A stretch of 64,000 nucleotides of DNA from Streptomyces griseus subsp. griseus (GCF_000720255.1 NZ_JOJE01000023.1:1-64000); one strand, 5' to 3'. Positions 53,323-63,463 are shown, counted from the stretch's first letter. Program-made: numbers and translations. The notes: generated from the sequence alone by a model not told the origin.

Positions 53323-55368
53323 ATGTCCACCACCAGGGAAGGCGCCATGCACCGCGCCGCCCCCCGCACCCAGGCGATCACCCTGCTGCTGGCCCTGCTC
53401 GCAGCCGCCGTCGCCCTCGTCCTGCCCGCCTCCGGCCAGGCGCACGCGATATCGCGCGCGTCCCAGACGATGTACACCTCACCGTCGACCGCCCCGTCGC
53501 CCGGCGCGCTCTACCCGCGCGCCGTGCGCCTGCAGTACAGCGGTGCGTCCAACGGCAACCTGCTGGCCACGTTCGAGCAGTACAGCTCGGGCACCCCGGT
53601 CTTCCCGATCTATCGCAGCACCGACAACGGCAACAGCTGGACGCAGATCTCCAGCATCACCGACACCCACAACGGCTTCGGCATGCGCTACCAGCCGCAG
53701 CTGTACGAACTGCCCACGCAGATCGGCAACTTCCCGGCCGGCACGATCCTCGCCGCGGGCAACTCCATCCCTAACGACCTGTCCTCGACCGAGCTGGACC
53801 TGTACGCCAGCACCGACCACGGCATGACCTGGTCGTTCGTCAGCGCCATCGCCCAGGGCGGCAGGGCCGACGTCACCAACGGCGAGACCCCGGTGTGGGA
53901 GCCGTTCCTGATGGTGTCCGGCTCCAAGCTGATCGTGTACTACTCCGACCAGCGTGACCCCAACCACGCCCAGAAGATCGTCCACCAGACCACCACCGAC
54001 GGCATCACCTGGTCCTCGGTCGTGGACGACGTGGCCATGCCGACCTACACCAACCGCCCCGGCATGCCGGTCGTCGCGCAACTGCCCAACGGCAACTACG
54101 TGATGACGTACGAGTACGGGGGCGCGCCCGAAGCCAACTTCGCGGTCTACTACAAGATCTCCTCCGACCCCGAGGCGTTCGGCTCCGTCACCGGCACCGT
54201 CCTGAGGTCCACCGACGGGTACGTGCCCACCAGCGCGCCGTTCATCACCTGGCTTCCCACCGGCGGTCCCAACGGCACCCTGGCGGTCAGCGGCCAGAGC
54301 ACCACCGACCTCTTCCTGAACACGCAGAACGGCGCGGCGGGCGCCTGGACGCGCATCGCCTCCACCGTCCCCCGCGGCTACAGCCGCGGCATGGTACCCC
54401 TCGCCGACGGCCACAGCCTGGAAATCTTCAGCGCGGGCGTGGTCAGCAACACCGTCGAGAACCCGGTCACCTACGGCACGATCGACCTGGGCGGCGGCAT
54501 CTCCGACGGTGCCACCTACACCATGTCCAACGCCAACAGCCACCTGATGCTGACCATCGTGGGCGGCTCCACCACCAACGGCGTCAACGCCACCCAGCAG
54601 AACGCCGACAACGCCACCGACCAGAAGTGGAAGTTCGTCCAGCAGCCATCGGGCTACTTCAAGATCTTCAACGTGGCCAGCGGCAAGCTCCTGGGCGTGC
54701 AGAACGCGTCCACCGCCAACGGCGCCAAGGTCCTGCAGTGGGACGACAACGGCACCCTCGACCACGAGTGGGCCGTCGCCCCGAACCCGGCGGGCGGCTT
54801 CACCGCCACCAACCGGAACAGTGGCAAGTTCCTGGAGATCCCCAGCGCGTCCACGACCGTCGGCACCGCCGCCGGGCAGTGGTCCGACACCGGCTGCGCC
54901 TGCCAGCGCTGGAACCTCACCCAGACCGCTCTGCCGAACCTGGCCACCGGTCAGTACCGCCTGATCAACAAGAACAGCGGCAAGTTCCTGGAGATCCCCG
55001 GCGCATCCACCGCCACGGGCAAGCAGGCCGGCCAGTGGGTGAACACCGCCAACAACTGCCAGCTGTGGACCTTCACGGCGCAGAGCGGCGGGGCGTGGAC
55101 CGTGAAGAACGTCAACAGCGGTCTGTTCCTCGACAACAACGGCTCGACCTCGTCCGGTGCGGCCATCGTGCAGAACTCGTCCTCCGGCGCGAGTTCCCAG
55201 AAGTGGACGCTCACGGACGCCGGCAACGGCTACTACAAGCTGGTCGACTCCGGCAGCGGACTGGTCGCGGACGTCGCCTCCGCCTCCACCGCCAACGGCG
55301 CGCTGATCGTCCAGTCCACGGACACCGGCGCCGATGACGAACTCTGGCAGATCGTCCGGGTCAACTGA
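53323..55368 (+). CDS. Secreted GH93 exo-arabinanase with ricin-type lectin domains
   Basis: The 681-aa protein has GGGAG before the ATG; a second ATG at 53347 is an alternative. The signal peptide ends near G-Q-A-H-A. The six-bladed sialidase-like catalytic propeller (about residues 45-400) has S-T-D-N-G-N-S-W and S-T-D-H-G-M-T-W Asp-box-like turns, W-E-P-F-L-M-V-S and V-Y-Y-S-D-Q-R-D, as in GH93 exo-1,5-alpha-L-arabinanases. Residues 400-681 form ricin B/CBM13-like repeats, with N-S-G-K-F-L-E-I-P occurring twice and several Q-x-W motifs. It would shorten arabinan to arabinobiose for uptake. A terminator follows, so araBAD is a separate transcript. Confidence 0.83.
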   Translation: MSTTREGAMHRAAPRTQAITLLLALLAAAVALVLPASGQAHAISRASQTMYTSPSTAPSPGALYPRAVRLQYSGASNGNLLATFEQYSSGTPVFPIYRSTDNGNSWTQISSITDTHNGFGMRYQPQLYELPTQIGNFPAGTILAAGNSIPNDLSSTELDLYASTDHGMTWSFVSAIAQGGRADVTNGETPVWEPFLMVSGSKLIVYYSDQRDPNHAQKIVHQTTTDGITWSSVVDDVAMPTYTNRPGMPVVAQLPNGNYVMTYEYGGAPEANFAVYYKISSDPEAFGSVTGTVLRSTDGYVPTSAPFITWLPTGGPNGTLAVSGQSTTDLFLNTQNGAAGAWTRIASTVPRGYSRGMVPLADGHSLEIFSAGVVSNTVENPVTYGTIDLGGGISDGATYTMSNANSHLMLTIVGGSTTNGVNATQQNADNATDQKWKFVQQPSGYFKIFNVASGKLLGVQNASTANGAKVLQWDDNGTLDHEWAVAPNPAGGFTATNRNSGKFLEIPSASTTVGTAAGQWSDTGCACQRWNLTQTALPNLATGQYRLINKNSGKFLEIPGASTATGKQAGQWVNTANNCQLWTFTAQSGGAWTVKNVNSGLFLDNNGSTSSGAAIVQNSSSGASSQKWTLTDAGNGYYKLVDSGSGLVADVASASTANGALIVQSTDTGADDELWQIVRVN

Positions 55369-55377
55369 CCTGTTCCC

Positions 55378-55403
55378 GGGGGCCCGGTTACGGCCGGGCC
55401 CCC
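55378..55403 (+). terminator. Terminator between exo-arabinanase and araB
   Basis: GGGGGCCCGG and CCGGGCCCCC (10 bp) flank a 6-base loop and are followed by ATTCTTCC. Confidence 0.8.
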
Positions 55404-55463
55404 ATTCTTCCGTCCAGTATTTCGAACGATGACTGTCATACCGAACAAGAGAGGTGGGGCGTC

Positions 55464-57119
55464 GTGCCTGAAGAACCCTGCGTTGTGGGTGTCGACTTCG
55501 GAACCCTGTCCGGCCGTGCCGTGGTCGTCCGTGTCCGCGACGGCGCCGAGCTCGCATCGGCGGAGCATGTCTATCCGCACGCGGTGCTGGACCGTGAACT
55601 GCCCGACGGCACCCGGCTGCCTCCCGACTGGGCGCTGCAGGTGCCTTCCGACTACGTCGACGTGCTGCGCAACGCCGTACCGGAGGCGCTCGCCCGCGCG
55701 GGTGTCCAGAGCGGACAAGTCATCGGCATCGGCACGGACTTCACCGCCTGCACGGTCCTACCGACGCTCTCCGACGGCACCCCGCTGTGCGAACTCCCCG
55801 AGTACACCGGCCGTCCGCACGCCTACGTCAAGCTGTGGCGCCACCACGCCGCGCAGGGCCAGGCCGACCGGATCAACGCGCTGGCCGCCGAGCTCGAGGA
55901 GCCGTGGCTGGAGCGGTACGGCGGGAAGATCTCCTCGGAGTGGGAGTTCGCCAAGGCGCTGCAGGTGCTGGAGGAGGACCCGGAGATCTACCGGCGCACC
56001 GAGCGGTGGCTGGAGGCGGCCGACTGGATCGTGTGGCAGCTGTGCGGGACGTACGTCCGCAACGCCTGCACCGCCGGCTACAAGGGGCAGTACCAGGAGG
56101 GCGTCTACCCCTCCCGCGACCACCTCGCCGCTCTGCACCCGGACTTCGCCGACTTCGTCGCCGACAAGCTGGACCAGCCGATCGGTCAACTCGGGCACGA
56201 GGCTGGTCGGTTGACGGCCGAGGCCGCCGACTGGACGGGACTGCCGGAGGGCATCACGGTCTGTGTCGGCAACGTCGACGCCCATGTGACCGCCCCGGCG
56301 GCCTCGGCGGTGGAACCGGGCCGGATGGTCGCCATCATGGGCACGTCCACCTGCCACGTCATGAGCTCGGACCAGTACGGCGTCGTGCCCGGCATGTGCG
56401 GTGTCGTGGACGGCGGCATCCTGCCCGGGATGTGGGGCTACGAGGCCGGGCAGAGCGGTGTCGGTGACATCTTCGCCTGGTTCGTACGGACCGGGCTGCC
56501 CGCCGAGTACGCCGAGCGGGCCGCCGCCGCGGGCCTGACCCCGCACGAGTACCTGACCGCCCTCGCGGCCGAGCAGAAGGTCGGCGAACACGGCCTCATC
56601 GCCCTGGACTGGCACAGCGGCAACCGGTCCGTCCTGGTCGACCACGACCTCAGCGGCGTGCTGATCGGCCAGACGCTCTCCACCCGCCCCGAGGACATCT
56701 ACCGCGCCCTGCTGGAGGCCACCGCCTTCGGCACCCGCACCATCATCGACGCCTTCGAGTCCGCCGCCGTACCGGTACGGGAGCTGATCATCGCGGGCGG
56801 CCTGACCAAGAACGCCCTGCTCATGCAGATCTACGCCGACGTCACCCGCCGCCCGCTGAGCATCATCGGCTCCGCCCAGGGCCCGGCCCTCGGCGCCGCG
56901 ATGCACGCCGCCGTCGCCGCAGGCGCGTACCCCGACATCCGCGCCGCGGCCCACGCCATGGGCAAGGTCCACCGCCGGGTCTACCTGCCTGACCCCCGGC
57001 GAGCGGCCGCCTACGAGCGCCTTTACGCCGAATACCGCGCGCTGCACGACTACTTCGGCCGCGGCGCCAACGACGTCATGCACCGCCTGCGCCGCATCCG
57101 CGCCGAAGCCTCCGCCTGA
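55464..57119 (+). CDS. araB: Ribulokinase
   Basis: The 551-aa FGGY kinase begins at a GTG behind GAGAGGTGGGG. The N-terminal ATPase motif is [14 protein letters not shown], followed by T-D-F-T-A-C-T. The C-terminal half has [10 protein letters not shown] and [16 protein letters not shown], the adenosine motif. It phosphorylates L-ribulose to L-ribulose-5-phosphate. It is the first gene of araBAD, which starts only about 60 bp after a terminator; that gap must hold the promoter (CAGTATTTCGAACGATGACTG has CAGT/ACTG symmetry). Confidence 0.95.
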   Translation: MPEEPCVVGVDFGTLSGRAVVVRVRDGAELASAEHVYPHAVLDRELPDGTRLPPDWALQVPSDYVDVLRNAVPEALARAGVQSGQVIGIGTDFTACTVLPTLSDGTPLCELPEYTGRPHAYVKLWRHHAAQGQADRINALAAELEEPWLERYGGKISSEWEFAKALQVLEEDPEIYRRTERWLEAADWIVWQLCGTYVRNACTAGYKGQYQEGVYPSRDHLAALHPDFADFVADKLDQPIGQLGHEAGRLTAEAADWTGLPEGITVCVGNVDAHVTAPAASAVEPGRMVAIMGTSTCHVMSSDQYGVVPGMCGVVDGGILPGMWGYEAGQSGVGDIFAWFVRTGLPAEYAERAAAAGLTPHEYLTALAAEQKVGEHGLIALDWHSGNRSVLVDHDLSGVLIGQTLSTRPEDIYRALLEATAFGTRTIIDAFESAAVPVRELIIAGGLTKNALLMQIYADVTRRPLSIIGSAQGPALGAAMHAAVAAGAYPDIRAAAHAMGKVHRRVYLPDPRRAAAYERLYAEYRALHDYFGRGANDVMHRLRRIRAEASA

Positions 57120-57160
57120 GCCGAACCCCTGTGAACCCCCGTGAAGAAAGGCCCCCTGTC

Positions 57161-58678
57161 ATGACGACGTCGACACTGCCCCTCACCGGCCAGGAGATCT
57201 GGTTCCTCACCGGAAGCCAGGGCCTGTACGGCGAGGACACGCTGCGCCAGGTCGCTTTCCAGTCCCAGCAGATCGCCGAACGGCTCGACGCCGCCGACAA
57301 GATCCCGCTGCGCATCGTCTGGAAGCCGGTCCTCACCGACGCCGAGTCGATCCGCCGCCTGTGCCTCGAGGCCACCGCCTCCGACACCTGCGTCGGCGTG
57401 ATCGTATGGATGCACACCTTCTCCCCGGCGAAGATGTGGATCGCCGGACTCAGCGCGCTCGACCGGCCGGTCCTGCACCTGCACACCCAGTACAACCTGT
57501 CGCTGCCCTGGTCGAGCATCGACATGGACTTCATGAACCTCAACCAGGCCGCCCACGGTGACCGCGAGTTCGCGCACATCGAGGCGCGGGTCGGAGTCAA
57601 CCGCAAGATCGTCGCCGGGCACGCCACCGACCCCCGGGTCGTCCGGCGCGTCGCGGCCTGGACCCGGGCCGCCGCCGGCCGCCACGCCGCCCGCACGCTG
57701 CGGCTGGCCCGTTTCGGCGACAACATGCGTGACGTCGCCGTCACCGAGGGCGACAAGGTGGAGGCGCAACTGCGCTTCGGCTTCTCGGTCAACACCTACG
57801 GTGTCAACGACCTGGTGGCCGTCGTCGACGAGATCCAGGACAAGGACGCCGCCGAACTCGCGGCCGAGTACGTCGAGTCGTACGACGTCGTGCCGGCCCT
57901 GCGCCCCGGCGGCATCCGCCACGACTCGCTGCTCTACGCGGCCCGCCAGGAACTCGGCCTGCGCACCTTCCTCTCCGAGGGCGGCTTCACCGCCTTCACC
58001 ACCAACTTCGAGGACCTGGGAGGACTGCGCCAGCTCCCCGGTCTGGCCGTCCAGCGGCTGATGGCCGACGGGTACGGCTTCGGTGGTGAGGGCGACTGGA
58101 AGACGTCCGCCCTGCTGCGCACGATGAAGGTCATGGGCGCGGGAGAGCCTGGCGGCACCACTTTCATGGAGGACTACACCTACCACCTCGGCCCGGGCAC
58201 CCCCCGCATCCTCGGCGCGCACATGCTGGAGGTCTGCCCCTCGGTGGCCGCCGCCCGCCCCCGCTGCGAGATCCACACCCTCGGCATCGGGAACCGCGAG
58301 GACCCCGTGCGCCTGGTCTTCGACGCGGCGCCCGGCCCCGCCGTCGTCGTCGGCCTCTCCGACCTCGGCGACCGCTTCCGGCTCACCGCGAACGCCGTGG
58401 ATGTCGTCGCCCCCAGCCAACCACTGCCCCACCTCCCGGTCGCCCGGGCCGTGTGGAAGCCGCGCCCCTCGCTCGCGGCGTCCGCCGAGAGCTGGCTGCT
58501 CGCCGGAGCGCCGCACCACACGGTGCTGAGCTCGGCCGTGGGCACCGAGACGCTGAGCGACTTCGCGGCCATGACGGACGTGGAACTGCTGACGATCGAC
58601 GAGAACACGACCACCGACCGACTGGCCAAGGAGATCCGCTGGAACGCGGCCTACCACCGCCTGGCCCAGGCACTCTGA
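57161..58678 (+). CDS. araA: L-arabinose isomerase
   Basis: The product is 505 aa from the ATG at 57161 (AAAGG upstream); a GTG 30 bases earlier is less likely. It has [13 protein letters not shown] near the N-terminus, [12 protein letters not shown], the metal ligands in [15 protein letters not shown] (Glu) and [17 protein letters not shown] (His). It interconverts L-arabinose and L-ribulose in an Mn2+-dependent reaction. It lies between araB and araD in one transcript. Confidence 0.97.
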   Translation: MTTSTLPLTGQEIWFLTGSQGLYGEDTLRQVAFQSQQIAERLDAADKIPLRIVWKPVLTDAESIRRLCLEATASDTCVGVIVWMHTFSPAKMWIAGLSALDRPVLHLHTQYNLSLPWSSIDMDFMNLNQAAHGDREFAHIEARVGVNRKIVAGHATDPRVVRRVAAWTRAAAGRHAARTLRLARFGDNMRDVAVTEGDKVEAQLRFGFSVNTYGVNDLVAVVDEIQDKDAAELAAEYVESYDVVPALRPGGIRHDSLLYAARQELGLRTFLSEGGFTAFTTNFEDLGGLRQLPGLAVQRLMADGYGFGGEGDWKTSALLRTMKVMGAGEPGGTTFMEDYTYHLGPGTPRILGAHMLEVCPSVAAARPRCEIHTLGIGNREDPVRLVFDAAPGPAVVVGLSDLGDRFRLTANAVDVVAPSQPLPHLPVARAVWKPRPSLAASAESWLLAGAPHHTVLSSAVGTETLSDFAAMTDVELLTIDENTTTDRLAKEIRWNAAYHRLAQAL

Positions 58679-58702
58679 AGCTCTCCGGAAAAGGAAACGA
58701 TC

Positions 58703-59431
58703 ATGACAGCAAATGTCCGGGCGGGCCTGCGCCACGAGGTGCTGGAGGCGAACCTCGCCATCCCTCAGGTCGGTCTCGCGACCCTGACCTGGGGCAATGT
58801 GAGCGGAGTCGACCGCGGGGCGGGGGTCTTCGTCATCAAGCCGTCGGGCGTACCGTACGAGGACCTCACGGCCGGTGACCTGGTGACGGTACGGCTGTCC
58901 GACGGTGCGGTGGTGGACGGTGACCTGCGGCCGTCCACCGACACCGAGACGCATCGCTGCCTCTACCTGGCGTTTCCGTCGATCGGCGGGGTGACCCACA
59001 CCCACTCCACGCACGCCGTCGCCTTCGCCCAGGCCCGTCGGGACATCCCCGTCCTCGGCACCACGCACGCGGACACCTTCAACGGGCCCATCCCCGTCAC
59101 CCGCGACCTCACCCCCGAGGAGTGCGCGGCGGACTACGAGTACAACACCGGCCACGTGATCGTCGACCTGCTCGCGGGCGACGACCAGCGGGCCGTCGAG
59201 GTGCCCGCCGCGCTCGTCGCCGGCCACGGCCCCTTCACCTGGGGCGCGTCGGCCCGCAAGTCCCTGGAGCACGCGATCATCTGCGAGGCCGTCGCCGACA
59301 TCGCCCTCCACACCCTGTCCCTCTCACCGACCGCCCCACCCCCACCCCACCTCCTGAACCGCCACTACACGCGCAAGCACGGCCCAGGCGCCTACTACGG
59401 CAATCCGGACACCGCCGTCGCCGCCCACTGA
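58703..59431 (+). CDS. araD: L-ribulose-5-phosphate 4-epimerase
   Basis: The 242-aa class II aldolase-type epimerase has L-T-W-G-N-V-S-G, I-K-P-S-G-V-P-Y, T-D-T-E-T-H-R-C-L-Y, and the zinc-binding G-V-T-H-T-H-S-T-H-A with three His, plus G-H-G-P-F-T-W-G with the last His. It converts L-ribulose-5-phosphate to D-xylulose-5-phosphate, the entry to the pentose phosphate pathway. It is the last gene of araBAD. Confidence 0.96.
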   Translation: MTANVRAGLRHEVLEANLAIPQVGLATLTWGNVSGVDRGAGVFVIKPSGVPYEDLTAGDLVTVRLSDGAVVDGDLRPSTDTETHRCLYLAFPSIGGVTHTHSTHAVAFAQARRDIPVLGTTHADTFNGPIPVTRDLTPEECAADYEYNTGHVIVDLLAGDDQRAVEVPAALVAGHGPFTWGASARKSLEHAIICEAVADIALHTLSLSPTAPPPPHLLNRHYTRKHGPGAYYGNPDTAVAAH

Positions 59432-59513
59432 GCAGCTGGAACGCGGACGGCACCCCGGCCGTCCTCGGTACGTCGCCGGCGGAACCGTCCGGCGAGACCG
59501 GGACCCCCCGGCG

Positions 59514-59774
59514 ACGTACGCGCTCGTCAACAAGCACAGCGGCGAGTGCCGGGTGGTCTGCGGTGTCAGCACCGCCTGCGGCGACGGCCACTTCCTCGCC
59601 CAGTCCGTGCTGTCCACGCCCGCCGGGACCGGCACGCAGCAGTCCTGGGTGCCGCTGCTCATGTACGTCCTCGGGGCGATCGTGTTCGCCACGGTCTGGT
59701 CCCGCTTCTTCCGCCGCGGCCCCCTGGAGCACCTGCTCAACACCGCCACCAAGCCCGCCAAGTACGTCCGGTGA
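59514..59774 (+). pseudogene. Chimeric remnant: ricin-type repeat joined to DUF418 tail
   Basis: One open frame starts T-Y-A-L-V-N-K-H-S-G-E-C-R-V-V, a ricin B-like beta-trefoil repeat ending T-Q-Q-S-W. Without a stop it then becomes L-M-Y-V-L-G-A-I-V-F-A-T-V-W, then F-R-R-G-P-L-E-H-L-L, the tail of DUF418 membrane proteins. Neither half has the rest of its gene. A deletion probably fused two dead genes in frame. Confidence 0.6.
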
Positions 59775-60269
59775 GATCCGGCCGGTGTGCCTCGGCTTCC
59801 CGCCCCATCCCGGCCTGACCTGGCCGGTCCGCCCAGCCCGCAAGAGGATCGCCCTTGCGGGCTTCGGCCGTGGTCCTTGGCCGACTGATGTCAGCTCCAC
59901 CCGGCACCGACCGGCCGGGGGCGGTGGCTGTGCGCTCGCGTCGGCCTGGGCCGACTGTCGGTACGAGGAGGGCGCGCAGGGAGCGTCGTGGTGTGACGGA
60001 CCCGCAGGCCGAGCTCGGTGAGGATGCGCACGCGACATCAGATCGCCGGGCTGCATCCGGTCCACCTTCGCCGGCCGCAGCCGCAGCCGCAGCAACCGTC
60101 CGATGAGGCTGCGGCGGGCGGCGAGCACCACCGACTCCGCCGGCGGGTGCGGTGTTCACAGGATTCCTTTCCTACGTGGTCGGCCGCGCACCGCGTCAGC
60201 GGCGGCAGCACGGAGAGGGACCGACCGGGCGGGTGAGGCGGGACCGCCGGCGGAGAGATCCGCGCCGGT
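59775..60269. other. Gap with no supported gene
   Basis: No frame with ribosome site or domain pattern. The sequence is very GC-rich with short CCGCAGC/GCCGCAG runs near 60070-60115. Confidence 0.5.
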
Positions 60270-60491
60270 TCAGTGGACCAGTGAGGCCGCCCGCGTGGCG
60301 ACGATGTGCACCCCTGCCTCGTACCACTCGGGACGGACGACGAACAGGACAGCGGCGCCCGCCACCAGCGTCAGGCCGAGAAGTTCCCGCGGCCCTCCCC
60401 TGCCGGGTGTGACGCCGCGGCCCGGCATGCCGGTGTCGGCCGACGCCCCGAGGGTGGTCTCGGGCTCCTTGTCACGAACGTGCTGTGTCAT
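60270..60491 (-). CDS. Small single-pass membrane protein (73 aa)
   Basis: The ATG at 60491 follows GGGTGGAGG. The first 40 residues are polar and Gly-rich; one hydrophobic segment follows (L-L-G-L-T-L-V-A-G-A-A-V-L-F-V-V), then R-P-E-W-Y-E-A-G-V-H. The family is unknown. It is on the same strand as the antiporter, 142 bp downstream of it. Confidence 0.6.
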   Translation of the reverse strand: MTQHVRDKEPETTLGASADTGMPGRGVTPGRGGPRELLGLTLVAGAAVLFVVRPEWYEAGVHIVATRAASLVH

Positions 60492-60633
60492 GCCTCCACC
60501 CTGGACGCCGGGCCGCGCTGCGCACATCCGGCGACTGTCGGGTCCGCCCCCGCCGAGTGGCTGGAGAAGACCGGCCTGGGGTAGGAGCCGTCAGGGCCGC
60601 GCCACCGCGAGACACGCGGCACCGCCGGGCACG

Positions 60634-61935
60634 TCAACTCCGCACGGCGACGTCCGGTGAGTCCGACGCGTCGGTCCCCGGGGAGCCGGGGCCGTCGGCC
60701 GCCGACGGGGGCGGGCCGGTCAGGGACCGGGCGATGGCCACCGAACCGGCGCCGTGGAGCAGAACGCTGCCGAGCACCGCCAGGGTCATGGCGTACAGGG
60801 CGGTGTCGGCGTACAGCCCGTCCGGCAGAGCGTTGAACGCGAGCAGGCCGAACACGATGGAGGTGGTGCCGCGTGGTCCGAGCGCGCCGACCATGAGCCT
60901 CTCTCGCCAGGTGAACCTCGACCCGAGGAAGGCGAGCATGATCGGAAGGATGCGTACGACGGTGAGCGCGGCGACGCAGAGCACGACGGTGGGCCAGTGG
61001 ACGCCCTCGCCCATGGCGAGCACCACGGCGTTGCCGAAGAAGAACCACATGCACATCGTCGCCATCGAGTTGGTGTCCTCGATGAGCTGGAAGTCCGAGG
61101 CGTGGGGAGCCGAAGCGCCCCGTCGGCGGACCGGCGCCTGCCTGACGTAGCGGAAGGCGATCCCGCACACGAACGAGGCCACGAAGCCGTTGCCTTCCAT
61201 CGCCGTGGTCACGGTGTAGGCAAGCAGCGGTGTGACCAGCACGACGATCCGCCGGGACTGCTCCGTCATCCACTCCGCGCGGTCGGCCAGATTGATCAGC
61301 CACGCCACCAGCGCCCCCACCACGAAGCCGGCCACGAGGGCCTTCAGCGCGAACGGCACGGCCGTGCCGAGGGCCTCCATGGGCGTTCGGGTGACGGAGT
61401 CGGTCCCGACGAGGATCAGGGCGAACAGGAAGAGGGGCGAGACGATGCCGTCGTTGTAGCCGCTCTCCACGTTGAGCACGCTGCGCACCCTGGCCGGGAT
61501 GCGCCGGTCACGGACCAGCGTCTCGGCCGGGGCGAAGTCGGTCGGGACGACGATGCACGCGATGAGCAGCAGCAGCGCCACCGGCAGCCCGGGCAGCAGC
61601 AGCGTACCCAGCAGCACCATCGTGATCAGGCTCAGCGGCAGGGCCACCAGCAGTGCCCGGGCGGCGGAGCCGGGGTCGTTGCCGAACAGTCGCCCGCCCG
61701 GCAACTCGGTGGCGTCGACGAACAGCAGGACGGCCAGGATGACCTCGGCCACGTGCTGAGCTACTTCGGAGTTCAGGGTGACCGCGATATGGCTGTGGGT
61801 GAACACGCCCGTGACCACGCCCGCGAGCACCAGCACCAGAGGAGCCCGCACATGCCGTTGCTCCAGCCAGCCGGCGACCAGCGACCACCCGGCCACCACC
61901 GTGGTGATCACAATCAGGACAGGGATCATGTGCAT
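60634..61935 (-). CDS. CPA1-family cation/proton antiporter
   Basis: The product is 434 aa; the start at the ATG M-H-M-I-P-V follows GAAGCGG, and M-I-P-V six bases on is possible. About 12 membrane segments are present. Family features include A-E-V-I-L-A-V-L-L-F-V-D-A-T-E, I-V-P-T-D-F-A-P-A-E with the conserved Asp of helix 5, V-L-N-V-E-S-G-Y-N-D-G-I (usual N-x-E-S-x-x-N-D), and W-R-E-R-L-M-V-G-A-L-G-P-R-G. It should exchange Na+ or K+ for protons across the cell membrane. It has no regulatory domain and no operon partner except possibly the small membrane protein downstream. Confidence 0.88.
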   Translation of the reverse strand: MHMIPVLIVITTVVAGWSLVAGWLEQRHVRAPLVLVLAGVVTGVFTHSHIAVTLNSEVAQHVAEVILAVLLFVDATELPGGRLFGNDPGSAARALLVALPLSLITMVLLGTLLLPGLPVALLLLIACIVVPTDFAPAETLVRDRRIPARVRSVLNVESGYNDGIVSPLFLFALILVGTDSVTRTPMEALGTAVPFALKALVAGFVVGALVAWLINLADRAEWMTEQSRRIVVLVTPLLAYTVTTAMEGNGFVASFVCGIAFRYVRQAPVRRRGASAPHASDFQLIEDTNSMATMCMWFFFGNAVVLAMGEGVHWPTVVLCVAALTVVRILPIMLAFLGSRFTWRERLMVGALGPRGTTSIVFGLLAFNALPDGLYADTALYAMTLAVLGSVLLHGAGSVAIARSLTGPPPSAADGPGSPGTDASDSPDVAVRS

Positions 61936-62065
61936 CCGCTTCAGAACTCGTAACAGGCCGGCGGCCGCCCCACCGGGGCCATCCGCAAGGGCGTCGACCG
62001 GTACGAGCGCAGGCAGACCGTACAACGGACGAGACCCGGCAAACAGCACAGGGCCCTTACCGCGG

Positions 62066-62205
62066 TCAGAGGCGGCGGGCCCCGCGCAGCCCTTGGGCGT
62101 AGTAGCCGTCACCGTCGAGCCGTGAGGTGCCGCCCTTGTCGCCCATGGTGGGGCCGTCCGCGTTCTTCCGGCTGGAGATGAAGCGCGGGGGCACGGAGTC
62201 TCGGG
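62066..62205 (-). pseudogene. Unidentified C-terminal gene remnant
   Basis: The frame reads P-P-R-F-I-S-S-R-K-N-A-D-G-P-T-M-G-D-K-G-G-style sequence and ends R-G-A-R-R-L at a TGA (62066-62068). Codon use is like that of real genes, but there is no start. I cannot name the family. Confidence 0.4.
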
Positions 62206-62259
62206 TGGTGGCCGCAGACCCAACGGCCCCGGCCTTGGAAGCTACCGTTGACCTGCGGC

Positions 62260-62541
62260 TCAGCGGTTCACGTTCCGCACGAACCCCTCAGTCCACTCGT
62301 CTTCATCAAGTGCGTGCGCGTCTATGACGAAGCAGTCCGGCTCGTCGGAGAAGCCGGGAAGGAGCCGCGCTCGGCGCATGCGCTCCTCGGCCTTGTCCTG
62401 GGTGGAGTAGACGCCGAGCATCTTGACGTCGTCGCCGTCCTGCTCGTCGACGTACACCGTCTCCCCGTCGACGTGCAGGGTGGCACCCTCGGCACCGGCT
62501 TCGTTCTGGTGCCCGATGTGCCACAGCAGATAGACCGTCAT
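62260..62541 (-). CDS. DUF7336-like protein (93 aa)
   Basis: The small acidic protein opens M-T-V-Y-L-L-W-H-I-G-H-Q-N-E-A and continues D-V-K-M-L-G-V-Y-S-T-Q-D-K-A-E-E-R, ending D-E-D-E-W-T-E-G-F. The pattern (aromatic/His opening, then G-x-Y-S-x-x-x-x-A) is that of DUF7336 proteins, short alpha/beta proteins often near immunity genes. It begins 10 bp after the preceding minus-strand frame. Confidence 0.7.
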   Translation of the reverse strand: MTVYLLWHIGHQNEAGAEGATLHVDGETVYVDEQDGDDVKMLGVYSTQDKAEERMRRARLLPGFSDEPDCFVIDAHALDEDEWTEGFVRNVNR

Positions 62542-62551
62542 GCGCTGGAGG

Positions 62552-62803
62552 CTACGGCAGAACCCAGTGCGGGGCGGTGGCATCATCGTGGGCCTTGCCC
62601 CGCGGCCGGCGCCGACCGTCGAGGTCGCCGGTGAGACGCTTCAGCTCTTTGCAGGAAGACGGGAGTACGACGACACGGGCGCCCGCGTCGGACGTGGTCG
62701 GTCCGGGAGCGTGCTTGCCGTAGGTCCGCTCGGGCTCGGCGAGGCGAACGCGGATGTCCGCAACGCTGTTGTCGTGACCGCTGCCGTCCACTGAGAGTCC
62801 CAC
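62552..62803 (-). CDS. Possible small hypothetical protein (83 aa)
   Basis: The frame from a GTG at 62803 has strong third-position G/C bias and reads D-G-S-G-H-D-N-S-V-A-D-I-R-V-R-L, then R-V-V-V-L-P-S-S-C-K-E-L-K-R-L-T-G-D. There is no good ribosome site, so the start is uncertain. It ends 10 bp before the DUF7336 gene, which argues for a two-gene unit. It might also be a gene fragment. Confidence 0.4.
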   Translation of the reverse strand: MGLSVDGSGHDNSVADIRVRLAEPERTYGKHAPGPTTSDAGARVVVLPSSCKELKRLTGDLDGRRRPRGKAHDDATAPHWVLP

Positions 62804-62839
62804 CGCGCCCGTGGCGCCACCGAGTTCGGAGTTCCGGCA

Positions 62840-63463
62840 GTGTTTTTCGACGTCACCCGCAGCGAACTCGTCGACATCTTCGGCGAGGACCGGCTCGCGA
62901 CCCTGCCCGCCACCGCCTTCCCGACTTCCCTCGCGGACACCGAGGGCGCCCGCCTCCTGCAGACCGTCGGCGTCCCCGCCGGGACGCTCCGGTTGCGTGA
63001 GCCCGACGAGGGCTCCGGCCGGCTTCCCCTCGTCGAGGACATCGTCGACGCGGAGGACTTCGAGGGCGCCTCGGAAAGCGCGGGCGAATGGCCCGTCATC
63101 GGGTGGCTGCTCAACGCCCACCTCGCCCTCGACGCCGGTTCCGGCAAGGTGCACGCCTTCGACCCCGACGAGGAGACCGTGGTCGAACTCCACGCGGACG
63201 TCTCCTCCCTCGTCCAGGTCGCCCTCCGGCTCCAGCGCCTGCTCGAGGAGTTCACCTTCAGCGGCGACGAGGGCGAGGAGGAAGCCGACTTCGAGCGCCT
63301 GGAGCGCGAGGTCGAGCGCATCCGTGAGGAGACGAGCGGCATTGACCCGCTCCCCTTCCAGGACGACGAGACCGTCTGGTCGGTGGTCGGCGAGGAGATT
63401 GCCGCGGGCCGGCGCTTCAGGGGCAACAGCCCGGGAGCCCGCTCGCTCTACGGTGATCGCTGA
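62840..63463 (+). CDS. SUKH-4-like immunity protein
   Basis: The 207-aa acidic protein probably starts at the GTG at 62840 (GGAG nearby). It has T-A-F-P-T-S-L-A-D-T-E-G, W-P-V-I-G-W-L-L-N-A-H-L-A-L-D, G-K-V-H-A-F-D-P-D-E and L-H-A-D-V-S-S-L-V-Q-V-A-L, as in SUKH-4/SMI1-like proteins that neutralise nuclease or deaminase toxins. No cognate toxin gene is intact nearby, so this is an orphan; the frame beginning just downstream may be debris. Confidence 0.75.
   Translation: MFFDVTRSELVDIFGEDRLATLPATAFPTSLADTEGARLLQTVGVPAGTLRLREPDEGSGRLPLVEDIVDAEDFEGASESAGEWPVIGWLLNAHLALDAGSGKVHAFDPDEETVVELHADVSSLVQVALRLQRLLEEFTFSGDEGEEEADFERLEREVERIREETSGIDPLPFQDDETVWSVVGEEIAAGRRFRGNSPGARSLYGDR

Noticed and set aside
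50961..53477. 838-codon minus-strand frame opposite the second permease and GH51 gene
   Set aside because: Antisense shadow of two confidently identified genes.
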